Shown here: positions 13,440 through 25,337 of the stretch, one piece after another | How positions within the stretch are numbered: the stretch's first letter is position 1 | Layout of the letters: each line of letters begins with the position of its first letter | Source of the DNA: Saxidomus purpurata | Taxonomy: Eukaryota > Mollusca > Bivalvia > Venerida > Veneridae | Assembly (NCBI GenBank): GCA_022818135.1 | Contig: JAFMSR010000009.1 | Span: forward strand, 11,398,948 to 11,462,947 | Reading direction: 5' to 3' | DNA length: 64,000 nt | Translations under genes and position numbers: made by a program | Notes under the pieces: model-generated | Databases searched by the model: none | The model's input: the letters and a program-made list of their open reading frames with translations, nothing else | What the model was told of the DNA's origin: nothing

Positions 13440-13900
13440 TAATTATGTTTTCAGGTTTCTAAACGTCAGCTTTGCTTCTTAATGACACACTTTTTATATG
13501 CATACTGCAAGCGATTTTTTTTCAACTCTATTTACAAATAGGCATGCTTATTTATATACAATGTATTAACAGCCTCTTTCTGTGAGATTTTTTAAAACTG
13601 GAAAACCTAATTTCGTTTTTGAAAATGCAAAATATAGCTTATTAATTATTTTGTTAAACTCAAATTTTCAACACAAATATGGTCCCATTCGATGCAGTAT
13701 GTCATATTTCCTTCTGAGAAGACGCCTTATACAACTCAAGATTAAAAAGAAAATTCGATTTGGACCTTTAACCATATTACTTTATTTATACAGGTAAATT
13801 GTACGTCTTATTTCATGAATAATCAGCTATTTGAGTCTCACATCTTTTCTGCGGGTAAATATATAACAATCAAACCTAAGGAAATTTCCAGAAATTTCCT
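13440..13900 (+). other. Strongly preserved island shared with unit B
   Basis: From about 13480 to 13720 the two units are almost base-for-base identical (compare 21540-21760), including 'tgcttcttaatgacacac' and 'aggcatgcttatttata'. Flanking stretches such as 13330-13440 differ clearly. There is no convincing open frame: the 71-codon frame at 13582-13797 is disrupted by an indel in unit B. Either gene conversion or a non-coding constraint could explain this; I cannot separate them here. Confidence 0.6.
13879..13900. promoter_or_regulatory. Palindrome of two overlapping NF-kappaB-like sites, unit A
   Basis: A 22-bp near-perfect palindrome holds GGAAATTTCC and its neighbour GAAATTTCCT. GGAAATTTCC fits the kappaB consensus GGRNNYYYCC-type pattern. 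The same 22 bases are unchanged at 21938-21959 in unit B. Function is inference; AT-rich palindromes also arise by chance, and no nearby gene was found. Confidence 0.35.
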
Positions 13901-14095
13901 GAATATCAAATTGCAATATGCATATGCGCACACAAAATTATCACGTCCGGTTCCCATTAAGTGACAAACTATTGCAGGCAGATAAACCTGTAATCAATCA
14001 ATATTGAGAAATTAAAGCAACAATGTTAAGGAAAACAAATTTCTTGATACTAAGTATGGCGTTTGTGGATACTTGAGAACATCACAATACATTAT

Positions 14096-14216
14096 ACAAT
14101 TATAGACTAATTTTGAGGTCAATATATAGTTTTGCGGACTTGTTAAAAGTGATATTGACCGAGGACGAAGTCATTCTTTTACAGGTCCGCAAACATTAGT
14201 CTAAAACTATTATATC
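14096..14216. repeat. Palindromic hairpin repeat, copy 1 (unit A)
   Basis: The left arm runs from 'acaattatagactaattttg' through 'aatatatagttttgcggac' to 'gatattgaccgaggacgaag'. The right arm is a shortened inverse that contains 'tttacaggtccgcaaa' and ends 'attagtcta'. The loop part seen in the other copies is deleted here. Other copies lie at 22147 and 24129. The inverted structure and lack of coding capacity are like a MITE or foldback element. Confidence 0.7.
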
Positions 14217-14718
14217 GTATGCCTCATAAAAAGTAGTGAAAATTACACGAAAATATTACAGAAATGACATCTTGTAATCCGTGCAGGTCTAAACATCATT
14301 TACATGTACCAAGTCTACACATACTTTTGCAGACCCGGCACGTGAGCGCTATCGGCCAATCAGGATTAAGTATTTGTGACAGGTATTCGATATAACAACT
14401 TATACTTAGCGTACATTAGAATGAATTGCAGATTTAATTTTGGAGTCACAAAAGTTTGATTGTTTGCATATATAAATACGTTTCATACCAATTTTCTGAT
14501 TGTCTCCACCAAAACCAGAAAATTATATTGACTTAATATTGACATCGTTTTTGTATTTAACAACATCAAGTGAAACTGAGTATGTTTAGTAATGAGAACT
14601 CTGTAAGTTTACATATCTCAGAAATATTATAACATCTAGCATCAAACAAATGTCGTTGATTTTGTCAATAAAGACGAAGTTTTCTCACTTATCAGCACGT
14701 GCTTTGTCAATGGTATAT

Positions 14719-14897
14719 TTAGGAAATAGATTTCACTTTTGAGTGATATACCGGTTAGTATATCACTGTGGGAAGTGTAAATGCGTAGTAATCTAATCAC
14801 GAAGGCCGATGGCCTGAGTGATTAATTACGAAGCATCTTCACGACACACAGTGATATAATAACCGGTGTATCACTCAAAATTAAAATTTATTTCCAT
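14719..14897. mobile_element. Palindromic MITE-like element
   Basis: The ends are inverted repeats: 'ttttgagtgatataccggtt' on the left is matched by 'aaccggtgtatcactcaaaa' on the right, and the arms continue inward through 'tatcactgtg' / 'cacagtgata'. The interior is also largely self-complementary around 'cgaaggccgatggcctgag' near 14803-14821. Flanking 'ggaaata' / 'tatttcc' extends the pairing. Unit B lacks it, so it probably inserted after the duplication. No transposase is present. The superfamily is unknown because no clear target duplication was identified. Confidence 0.75.
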
Positions 14898-14930
14898 TCT
14901 AACACGTTTATCTAAACAAACAAATGTTCG

Positions 14931-15389
14931 ATGGGGTACTATTTGCTGTGCTTTCATGAAGTCGCTGTCTTGAAACTTGTAGTTTTCTGTGCATTCCTTG
15001 CATTTCGTGAAATTTTTGCTGTTCCTTTTTACTCCTCAAATAAAACGCTATTCGTCTTATTATTGTTGTTTCTGATATTGCTGGCGATACCGGAAGTATA
15101 TAAAATTTTACTACGATTTGTTTTACATCACGTGAATTCATTCACAACAAAATTACACGTGAGAGAGTTTCAGCAGTCAAACATAGAGCCGGACGCCTAT
15201 CGTGATATACTGAATAGTTTTATCACGCTCAAATCCTTCTTTGTGTATAAAGGAGAAATTTCCAGTAGTGTTAGAATTTATATTAAAGCATACTTGTGCA
15301 AAGTGACAAGACATTTGGTTATCATGCCCGCCAACAACAACATTCAGCCAAAAGTTTTGTCTGACAGTTATCAGCGGGATCTAATTTAA
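14931..15389 (+). other. Open reading frame of 152 codons, unknown, doubtful gene
   Basis: This is the longest non-repetitive open frame in the window. The predicted product has two hydrophobic stretches (about residues 8-30 and 38-54, the second with TLFVLLLLFLILLAI), so it could be a small membrane protein, but I recognise no family. Against it being a gene: no splice, promoter or poly-A context was recognised. The only related sequence, an inverted fragment in unit B (24036-24128, matching codons about 118-148), has a one-base deletion and an in-frame stop. It may be a chance frame inside A-specific inserted DNA next to the MITE. Confidence 0.15.
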
Positions 15390-16159
15390 ATGTTCATGAC
15401 GAATGACTTTATGCTTGATGTTTCCCCTATTTAAACAACAAACAAAAACACAAAAAAACACAAACACAACGTGCAATGTATCAGCCTTGCAAATATTCTG
15501 TAACAAGAGCATTCACGACATTTACCTGCTCTCGCTTGATAGATTTATTTCGGTATATATGCAGTATGTTCAATTACATGGTCAATCAAATAAATGCATT
15601 GTATATTATATACAAACACATGAATAATGAACCATGACGAGCACATCAATACCGTACATAACATAAAGAAATAATGGAAATAATTTGTGTATTAGTAAGA
15701 TATATGATTCAAGTGCTTAATTTGTTTGTTTGGTTATGATTATTATATTAATGTAACGGAACAATTAGTATTTCATGCTGATACACTAAATGAAAAAAAA
15801 ACGTTGTTATAGAGTGCCATAATTGCTTGTTTAATACGAAGAGAGAAACATATACAGAACAGTGTATCAAAGCGGGCAAATTACATCAAAGGAATTTGTA
15901 AATATGAAATCACGACATCAATTAGAAATATCAAGCTTGATATTGGACGTAGAACGCAATAAAACTCTATTTACTTTGTAGGAAATCAATACAGATGTTT
16001 TGATTGTGATTCCATGACACCTATTTAACACTAATTGAAACTTATCTAAATGGTTAAACCGATTTAACTAGCATGATACTTAAGTTATACTACTTTCTAC
16101 TAGTTCCTAGATACATTACCCGTAGCTATTAAGTTCCCATCGGACCATAATCATTGTCT

Positions 16160-16883
16160 GTATTTAGTTTTACAGACAATTAGCAAAAAGCATTTTCTAA
16201 ATAGTTTCTGTCTGTCGGATTTAGAAAAAGCATGGTTGGATATTCTGTTAATATGCTCATTTTAAGTTAATGTGATAGCTGTTTGTCCGTTTTTCTTTAC
16301 ACATCTTCTTGTCAGAAACAACTCGCCGGAGACCTTCGATCAAATCCCTTCAATTGCTTCGATCCCTTAAAATTATAAATACGCCGTGTGAAAACGTACA
16401 ATAAAGCAATATATCTTCCTTCAATAACCTTCATTTCTGCATTAAACCTTGCCATGTTTTTAATAGAATATGAATGACAGTATGATCTTGTCCAAGTGTC
16501 ATTATGTGCATAACCAGTTCCGAAATAGGGCGATGCTATGGGGAATTTGATTATACTAAACTATGTTTTCACTCTATAGCACTTATATTTCTGCATAGAT
16601 ACTTCTTAAATCTGAAGAGAGTGTGAATTACAGTAGAATCGCGACACAGTTCTTTTCGTTATTCAGATTGTTTATAGTCCCGGCGAACCCAGGAATATAT
16701 CCCCGGGTGAATGCCAAGACTCTAAACAGGCGCACGTTGTTGAAACAGATGCAGAAACGAGGGAATCCGGGTAATAGACCGTAGCTCTTTTACGAATAGA
16801 CCCCTTTATTTTTTTACGTATGCTTGGTATAGCACCAATAACATGTAAGACTACCTCTGAGTGTCTAACTAATACAATGTACA
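16160..16883. other. Unit A-specific insertion, left part
   Basis: Unit B passes from the counterpart of about 16150 almost directly to the SINE at 25245. Unit A has about 1.1 kb more. The left 0.7 kb holds nothing I recognise; the right part is the GT-core element that follows. Confidence 0.5.
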
Positions 16884-17008
16884 TAAAAACAAAAATAATA
16901 TCAAACAGGGAATGCCACGTACCAAAAACGCAGCCTCCCCAAAACGAGCCCCACAGCACCCAGAAGTGCACACAACACCAACCACACACCACACCCCACA
17001 CACACACA

Positions 17009-17059
<51 letters not shown>

Positions 17060-17066
17060 ACACACA

Positions 17067-17109
<43 letters not shown>

Positions 17110-17123
17110 ACACCACACACCAC

Positions 17124-17161
<38 letters not shown>

Positions 17162-17175
17162 ACACACACCACACA

Positions 17176-17240
<65 letters not shown>

Positions 17241-17258
17241 CCCACACCCCCCCAAGTA
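16884..17258 (-). mobile_element. GT-core dispersed repeat with long CA array
   Basis: It begins like the copies at 3407 and 60311 ('aaaacaaaaataatatcaaa', 'gggaatgccacgtaccaaaa', 'ccaaaacgagccccacag') and then enters about 270 bp of (CA)n broken by CAC triplets (about 16983-17254). The far arm seen at 50016-50060 is missing; the SINE at 17262 begins directly after. The long Cys/Val and His/Thr frames on both strands at 16672-17364 are microsatellite translations and not genes. Confidence 0.85.
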
Positions 17259-17261
17259 CAC

Positions 17262-17388
17262 ATCTCTGGATTGGTGGGAAAGACTGAAAGGCGTTTCTGA
17301 AATTTCCAGCGTCTTGACCGAGAATGGAACCGGGGACTTCCGGGTTGGCACTACAGATTGTTAACTACTCGACCACCACGCCATCAAA
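17262..17388 (-). mobile_element. tRNA-derived SINE, family B (unit A)
   Basis: This is the reverse complement of the 5' half of the complete copy at 28302-28556, covering 'gaccgagaatggaacc', 'ttgttaactactcgaccacc' and 'aggcgtttctgaaatttcca'. The counterpart in unit B is at 25245-25337, so insertion preceded the 7.8 kb duplication. Its A-box read on the minus strand is TGGTCGAGTAG. Confidence 0.8.
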
Positions 17389-18209
17389 CTTCGTTTATGA
17401 ATACAGTTAGTCCGGAAATGGAGCCATGCTATGTGAATATCTACCATACAGAACTTTATTCTATGCTTTCACTTTAGTGAGTTTATTTTTGCATAATCCT
17501 TACTATATTTTTGCAGAATGTATATGGCAGTAAGGTATAAGTCACGTTAGAGAATGGGTCCGATCAGACTAAAGTTTCGGCCATACTGTATTTACAATGA
17601 AGTACCTTCATTTCTGCAACACGCTAAATCATACCTGGAAATAACGTGTATGTCAGTATATTGGTGAATAATTTGAGCAATCTTACTCATGTGAACGATC
17701 TTTCAGAATATGAACTTTTCGTGTGTTAACCTATTTCATTATAATTAATCATTGACAATTATTTTTTCCATTTATTAACATGTCTTTGAAATTGTAACGT
17801 GTACAATAAAATACAATACAATTTATAAGTGACTTGGGCCACCAGCCTAAAATTTATATTTAATTTTACTACAGTGCAAAGGTATGGGATATTATACTAA
17901 ATATAACTATATATACAGCCTAACATATAATACTAAATTATACTACAGTACACAGGTGTGGGAACAGTGTACAACTGCAAGAACGTAATCAACATAATAC
18001 AAGTAGTCATTTTATCAAGTGTTCACATTTACATGATTACAGGGATAGAAGCTCTCTTCTATATCGATAGCGTAGTAAGGGTTGAATAATTTTCTCATCA
18101 TAACATGATAGTGTCATCAAAATCTTACGGCAACCGTTGACTAACATTTAGAATGGAGGCATATTATGTGCTCCAAAACGACGAGGGGTATGTAATTGCA
18201 TCTGTCGCG

Positions 18210-18398
18210 AATCGCATATGTAATTTCTGGCATTAGCCGCACTTTTGGCTCTCTAATTGTCAATTAGGGCATTATGTAACGTCTCGCATTAGCCGCAAAT
18301 TTGGCTCTCTCATTGTCAATTAGGGCATTATGTAATGTCTAGCATTAGCCGCAAATTTGGCTCTCTCATTGTAAAATTGGGTAATATGAAACTGTCTG
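18210..18398 (+). repeat. 56-bp minisatellite, three copies (unit A)
   Basis: 'gcattagccgca' starts at 18230, 18286 and 18342, exactly 56 bp apart. Each is followed by 'ttggctctct', 'attgt(c/a)aa' and, in two copies, 'tagggcattatgtaa'. Unit B has only two copies (26045-26165), so copy number has changed since duplication. Confidence 0.9.
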
Positions 18399-20859
18399 AA
18401 TAGCGACCTAGGTAAATGTTTTTCAGTAAAAGCAAACTACTGTCTCAAATGTGACAAAAATACTGTCTGTGCTTCATTTAGCCATTATTTTGTCGGTTCC
18501 TATATGTTTCTTAAAAATTTACTTAAGGCTTTGGAAATTATACAGTTTATTAGTTTCAAAGAAGGAGATTGTAACAATTACATGCACTTTACGTGATAAG
18601 TGTATATTTATAGACATTTTGTCCAGACGTTAATATAACAAAAATTGTTCTATGTGAAAACACGTATGTAATAGAAATTATTCGGAAACAAATAGTATAT
18701 GTTACATTTCTTTGAAAATACATGCTCAATGCTTAAATGAGTTTGATTGAACGATGTGTGTAAAATATTGCAGTTTTGTTTATAAATACTTTATTTCTGT
18801 TTCTAGAATTCTGTTTACAAAGCAGAATATGCAACTATTGACAGACACTGGCATGCTGTCTTTAAAGTCTATTTTGCCTTCGGATAGGTTATGAATGCAT
18901 GTAACGATTTCTTTTATTCTGTCCATTATATTTCTGTCGTTTGTCAATTGTAAAGAGATATTTCTTTCTTCCGACCAAAATTATAGCTCGGATGGCTAAT
19001 ATCATGTGACTTTGATCCGTTGTTTCTTTAATTATTCTAAAATAGGTAATATCTGTTAAGAAAATAAGTGGTGCACACTATAAAATGTAAAAGGTTATTT
19101 AGACTTTTACATCTAAGCTAAAATGAAATCATTTGAATAGAGATTTATAGGCTTGCAATTATGTTAATAGGTATATCCTTAATTCGACTGCGAAGCAAGC
19201 TTTCTCAATTTATATTGATTCGTCTGAATACACCAACAATGATACAAAAACCACTTCATAAAAACAAAAATCATCATGATAACATGCGTTTTAGCAGTAT
19301 TTCAACACATTTTATAAAAATGCTTTTCATAAGGTACAAGTATCATCCGTACAAAAACTGAATGATAAACTTGTAACTTTGAAGTTTTACAATGCCTCTC
19401 AAAAGTGTGATATTCTCCTACTGGGGAACATAAATGTCAAAATTTACCATATTCGCATCTGCAATGTTGCGTTTTCTTATGCATAAAACACGATAGATTC
19501 ATTGCCGTAATGCCACACCTGACAATCAGCAAATTGCAAGAGAAGTTCAGTTTCTTGGCGATGCATAACTGTAAAATCAATATATGGAATTCCCATAAGA
19601 AATCATCTAGGTTCTGAAATTATTTGTATACAAATACGTGTATTCGATGATGTGAAATATTAAACTATACATTATCATTTTAAGGACATGATACAGTTCC
19701 ATTTAATGACGCCATCATTTTCGTTTCCACTGACCAAAGTCTTAGCTAGTTACTCATTATGATAATAAAACTTATCATGATTTAAGTGAAAGGTTTTCTC
19801 CGTTTAATCTTTGTTTTCATTTATTAAATATCAGACAAATAGCCCCTATTTTCTTAAAGAAATATTATTTAAGTAAGCAAGGTGTTGGCATGAGGTACTG
19901 CTTTTCTCTGTAAAGTCCACTGAAAATCGAAGATTTTGCTTCATTACACTTAAACAACACCTTGGTAAGTAATTATTGATATCCCAGAGTTCTTTATTAA
20001 GATCAACTACTTCGCCCACAGTTATCAAGTGTTGTTTAGCAGGTCTGTGTTAATGCAGCACATTCCGAAAATATATTAGGGTTGTCTAATGGACTTGATA
20101 GTCGATATACGCTTTCTAGTTGAAATCATTGAACAGTAATACACTACTCATTTGAACTACAATGTTTGTATTTCAAAAAAAGACAATTAGGTTAGGTAAG
20201 GTTTTTGAAAAATGTCAAGCAACCTCCTTGATCAAAAGAATTTACGTGTTACACTCTGTTATAACGTAATTGACATTAACCAGTTTTGTTACTATAACTG
20301 TACAACTTTCTGCATTTTCCAAAATGAATAAAGACGTTATGGCTTAAACTTTTGAAACAATTTCGTATGTCAAATACCATACATTAAACATAGAATTATG
20401 GAAATTTCAAAACATATTATATACCAACCTAATTGGTTTATTGACAAATGTAAATTTAATTGAATGTTCCACATCCCTAATTTTATTAGCGATATAGTAA
20501 TAGCTTTTATTAATGCCAACTCTATTTATTGACTTTGTCTACAGATGCATGAAATATCATAGTTTAATACTGATACTACGTTGACTTGTTCACGTCAATC
20601 ATCAAGGGATACTTGTCATTAGCAATTCCTTGGTTAAGATGTACTATTGCTAGAATTATAGACTGTTGCGCCCTAAGTACTTTATAATCTCATATTTTAT
20701 TCATGTATTTTACAAAATACATAGCTGCACTACAAGGTGTACTTGCCATACATCAACTTTATAGTAATAAATTTACGCTCAATTGCGAAATAACTTCTTT
20801 AAGAGACATAAAGACAATCAGAAATTATTGTATTTTGCCTAAGGAGACTATCACTGGCA

Positions 20860-20935
20860 CTGGTTGGGACCGAAACCGGGATCTTTCGATCCTGACACGA
20901 TTGCACAACAACTGCGAAACAGCTGCTGCTTATAT
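20860..20935 (-). mobile_element. tRNA-derived SINE head, family D, unit B
   Basis: Counterpart of 13062-13140. On the minus strand it reads 'tttcgcagttgttg', an anticodon-arm-like segment and 'ggtttcggtccc'. The preserved tRNA-like folding order supports tRNA ancestry; point changes in both boxes argue against activity. Confidence 0.7.
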
Positions 20936-21937
20936 TAACCTCCAAGATATATAACACTTTCTGTTACCACTTGGCAAACAGTTAAAACACAATAAAGTAT
21001 CTCATAGTTTTGATTTAAAAGCAGCAATGCATATGCCCCATTTGGAGGTCAAAACAATTTTTAAATATCATAGCGATGACAAAATAGGTGACATTATCTT
21101 TAATTTAAAGTGTTCTCATCTAATTGTATTATCACCAATTCAAAAGACAATGGGCTTTATAAAATTACTAAATCTAATAACAGTGTTTCGTCATGTGTAT
21201 TGTGTATATATTGTAAGTGGCAATCAAATACTGTTTTGTTGTCAGGCTTATTATATTTGCCATTCACATTCCTCTTTCAAACGGCAAAACTAAATGTATC
21301 TAAAGAGTTTGTCTAAATACCAATAGAACATGCTATACATTATAACTGACTACGACGAATTTGATACAACCCTAGGGATTAATAAAAACAATTCCCCAGT
21401 ACAGGCTTACGAATGGCAACAATAGAAATGTCATAACCTTAAATAAATTACAAAGGCTATTTATGTGTTGCGATGAAATTTATAACGCTATTCTGTCTCA
21501 AACAATCGAGTGAATTATGTTTTCATGTTTCTAAACGTCAGCTTTGCTTCTTAATGACACACTTTTTATATGCATACTGCAAACGATATTCTTTCAACTC
21601 TATTTACAAATAGGCATGCTTATTTATATACAATGTATTAACAGCCTCTTTCTGTGAGATTTTTGAAAACTGGAAAACCTAATTTCGTTTTTGAAAATGC
21701 AAAATATAGTTTATTAATTATTTTGTTAAACTCAAATTTTCAACACAATATGGTCACATTCGATGCAGTATGTCATATTTTCCTTCTGAGAAGACGTCTT
21801 TAGCAATTAAGGATTAAAAAGAAAATTCGATCATATTACTTTATCTAAACAGTTAAATTGTACGTCTTATTTCACGAATGATCAGCTATTTGAGTCGCAC
21901 ATCTTTTCTGCGGGTAGATATATAACAATCAAACCTA

Positions 21938-21959
21938 AGGAAATTTCCAGAAATTTCCT
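21938..21959. promoter_or_regulatory. Palindrome of two overlapping NF-kappaB-like sites, unit B
   Basis: This is identical to 13879-13900. Just downstream, unit B also has ATTTGCAT (an octamer-like motif), where unit A has a single-base variant. Confidence 0.35.
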
Positions 21960-22146
21960 GAATATCAAATTGCAATTTGCATATGCGCAGACAAAGTTAT
22001 CGCTTCCGGTTCCCATAAAGTGACAAACTATTGCAGGCAGACAAACCTGTAATTAATCAATATTGAGATACTCAAAGCAACAAGGTTAATGAAAACAATT
22101 TTCTAGATAATATGTATAGCATATAGCATATAGCACAATACATTAT

Positions 22147-22480
22147 ACAATTATAGACTAATTTTGAGGTCACTTTATAGTTTTGTGGACCTGTTAAAAA
22201 TGATATTGACCGAGGACGAAGTCCGAGGTCAATATCATTCGTTTACAGGTCCGCAAAACTATATATTGTCCGAAATATTATTCAAAGATTATTATATCGT
22301 ATGCGTCATAAAAGTAGTGAAAATTACACGAAAATATTACAGAAATATCGTCTTGAATCCGTGCAGGTCTACACATCATTTATCAGGTCTACATATACTT
22401 TTGGAGACGCGGCACGTGAGCGCTATCGGCCAATCAGGATTAAGTATTTATCACAGGTATACGATATAACAACTTATACT
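22147..22480. repeat. Palindromic hairpin repeat with downstream tail, copy 2
   Basis: This is the most complete palindrome of the family. Arms at about 22150-22222 and 22223-22296 fold on the centre 'gaggacgaagtccgagg'. The downstream 180 bp ('ccgtgcaggtctacacatc', 'gcacgtgagcgctatcggcc', 'aatcaggattaagtattt') accompanies all three copies (14240-14400 and 24305-24465), so the mobile or duplicated unit is about 330 bp and not just the hairpin. The frame at 22164-22469 is a shadow. Confidence 0.75.
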
Positions 22481-22779
22481 TAGCGTACAGTAAAATGAAT
22501 TGCAGAGATAATTTTGAGTCACAAAAGTTTGATTGTTTTACATATATAAATACGTTGCATACCAATTTTCTGATTGTCTCCAACAAAACCAGAAAATTAA
22601 ATTGACTTAATATTAACACCCTTCTTGTATTTAACAACATCAAGTGAATACTGAGTATGTTCAGTAATGAGAGTCTCTGTAAGTTTACATATCTCAGAAA
22701 TGTTATAACATCTAGCATCTAACAAAGGTCGTTGATTTTGTCAGTGCGCACGAAGTTTTCTAACTTATCCATGGTATTT

Positions 22780-23263
22780 AATTTCATATAAATGTTCTAT
22801 TTAAAAAAGCTATTTTATTCAAATGTTCGGCACTTTTGCCTTAACAAGAAATATTGTTAGCTTTTGGCTTTCTATATATTTTCCAATGTGTCAAAATGTA
22901 GATAACAAATATGCTAACAATATATTTTGAAAAGGGCGATATTTCCGTTATTTGGAATAAAATAATGAGTTGTTTTTAATAGAAGAACCTTTATATTTAT
23001 TATTTCCTGTGGATTATTTTAAATATTATAGTATATGCTACAGTTTCACACTTTCCTTTAGTGTACAAAGGGTCATCTAGCTCATACAAAATATACTACT
23101 GCATGTTACACTTGACAACTACCTTATACTGTATATTATTACATTTCAAGTAACAAATTTGCCCATTGTCCATTTGTAAATAGTTACTGATAGATACGGT
23201 TTGTCGGTCAATAACGGAAACGCTAGGGATACAATTGTTATTCGTCTCATTCTGCTTTGACCA
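22780..23263. other. Unit B-specific DNA, no recognisable feature
   Basis: This stretch has no counterpart in unit A, which instead has the MITE and the open frame here. It is AT-rich with no supported feature. Confidence 0.45.
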
Positions 23264-23517
<254 letters not shown>

Positions 23518-24035
23518 TTTGAAAAGATAATGAATATATGAAAAAAAGAATTACAAAAGCCAAAGATGAACATGAAATGAAAGCATTACAAGATCACTTG
23601 ATAACTTTCTGTTTGTTTAAGCACAGCTGTCTGAGACTCTGAATTAAACCGATCTGCTATTATCAGACATGGTTGTTTTTTGTTCAAACATCAATCCAGC
23701 TGACTATACAATGTAGTGTTCAAAAGATTAATCATAGTCGTATAATGTGGAAACTGCCTGTGTGACATAAAGTTCTACGTTCAGTTTACGTGTGATATCC
23801 CGAGATCACACGTATGACTAGTATTTTTTATATTTTGATTTTTCGTTTTGCAAACAGGCCTTTATACGAATAGTTTGTTAAATTTTTACGTCTTGTGTAC
23901 ATTTCGGGCAACATGTGCGTAAGAAAGTATGATGACACTGTATTTCAAAACGATTAGAGACACATAAGTAAATGTTCATATTGTACATATGTCTTTGACA
24001 ATAGCAACAATACGAATTTCTATCTAAACGATTTC

Positions 24036-24128
24036 TGACGACTGTCAGACATAGCTGTTGGCTGAATGTTGTTGTTGGCGGGCATGATTACCAGATGTGT
24101 TTTACTGTGCACAAGTATGCTTTAATAT
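24036..24128 (-). repeat. Inverted fragment related to unit A 15282-15375
   Basis: The reverse complement contains 'ttaaagcatacttgtgcac', 'catgcccgccaacaacaaca' and 'ttcagccaa', matching unit A nearly base for base over about 90 bp but in opposite orientation. It abuts the palindromic repeat starting at 24129, so an inversion or a repeat-mediated insertion is likely. The frame of the unit A open frame is broken here. Confidence 0.8.
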
Positions 24129-24465
24129 ACAATTATAGACTAATTTTGAAGTCAATATATAGTTTTGCGGGCTTGTTTAAAGTGATATTGACCGAGGCCG
24201 AAGTCCGAGGACAATACTATTCTTTTACAGGTCTGCAAAGCTTTATATTGACCGAAACATTAGTCTAGAATTGTTATATCATATACCTCATAAAAAGTAA
24301 TGAAAATTACACAAAAAAATAAATAAATACAGAAATGACGTCTTGAAATCCGTGCAGGTCTACACATCATTTTTCAGGTCTACACATACCTTTGCAGACC
24401 CGGCACGTGAGCAATTTCTGCATATCAGGATTAAGTATTTGTGAATGGTATACGATATTATAAAA
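24129..24465. repeat. Palindromic hairpin repeat with downstream tail, copy 3
   Basis: The terminal inverted repeats are the clearest of the family: 'acaattatagactaat' on the left and 'attagtctagaattgt' on the right, one mismatch in 16. The centre is 'ccgaggccgaagtccgagg'. The tail at 24305-24465 matches 22320-22480. The copy is inside unit B and absent from the same place in unit A. Confidence 0.75.
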
Positions 24466-25244
24466 TATACCACTGATAAAGCACGAGAACGTAATGCTTC
24501 CGCAATTTAAACAACAAACACAAACATACAAAATCACGAAAACAACGTAACAAAATATTATAAGCCTTTCACACATTCTGTAATAAGAGCATTCAGGAAA
24601 GGAAAGTCATCTGTTGTCGCTTGATATATTTATTTCGGTATATATGCCTTATATTCAATAACATGGTCAATCAAATAAATTCATGGTAAATGATATACAA
24701 ATACATGAATAATGAACCATGACGAACACATCAATACCGTACATAACATAATGATAGAAATAATGGAAGTAATTTGTGTGACAGTAAGCTATATGATTCA
24801 AGTGCTTTTGTTTGTTTGGTTATGAGTATCATATTAATGTAACGGAACAATTAGTATTTCATGCTGATACACTTAATGAAATGAAACGTAATTATAGACT
24901 GCCGTAATTGCTTGTACGTTAATACGAAGAGAGAAACAAAGACAAAACAGTGTATCGAAGCGGGAAAATTATATTAAAGTACTTTGTAAAATATGAAATC
25001 ACGACATCAATTAGAAATATCAAGCTTGATATTGGACGTACAACGCAATAAAGCGCTATTTGCTATGTAGGAAATCAATACAGGCGCTTTGATTGTGATT
25101 CCATGGCACCTATTGAAGACTAGTTGACACTTTCTAAATGGTTAAACCGATTTAACTATCATGCTACTTAAGTTGTTCTACTTTGTACCAGTTCCTAGAT
25201 AGATGTCCCACAGCTATTAAGATCCCATCGTAATATTAACCGGA

Positions 25245-25337
25245 TTTACCTGGAATTTCCAGCGCCACGACCGAGAACGGAACGGGAGACCTCCGGATTG
25301 ACACTACAGACCACTCGACCACCGCGCCACCATTGCA
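25245..25337 (-). mobile_element. tRNA-derived SINE, family B (unit B)
   Basis: Counterpart of 17262-17388. It shows 'gaccgagaacggaac' and 'cactcgaccaccgcgccacc'. It is shorter at the 3' side than the unit A copy, and the flanking DNA on the right ('tgaatacaataagtccgg') is shared with unit A. Confidence 0.8.

Larger units (their letters stand above)
12266..20050 (+). repeat. Segmental tandem duplication, unit A
   Basis: This 7.8 kb unit is followed head-to-tail by unit B. Collinear matches include 12290 with 20070 ('cttgata' and 'tttctag' context), 13440-13800 with 21500-21840, 13878-14000 with 21937-22050, 14390-14690 with 22455-22760, 15420-16150 with 24500-25230, 17390-17850 with 25340-25790, 18120-19800 with 25970-27690, and 19820-20040 with 27690-27920. 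By eye the identity varies from moderate to nearly complete. Unit A alone has the palindromic element at 14719-14897, the open frame at 14931-15389 and about 1.1 kb at 16160-17260 that includes a GT-core element. The unit boundary lies near the 'aatgca' at 20051 and its counterparts at about 12268 and 27932. Confidence 0.92.

Noticed and set aside
16672..17364. Long Cys/Val and His/Thr frames on both strands
   Set aside because: They are translations of a CA/GT microsatellite inside a dispersed repeat.
20703..20954. 83-codon frame containing GWDRNRD
   Set aside because: This is the usual translation of a tRNA-derived SINE head.
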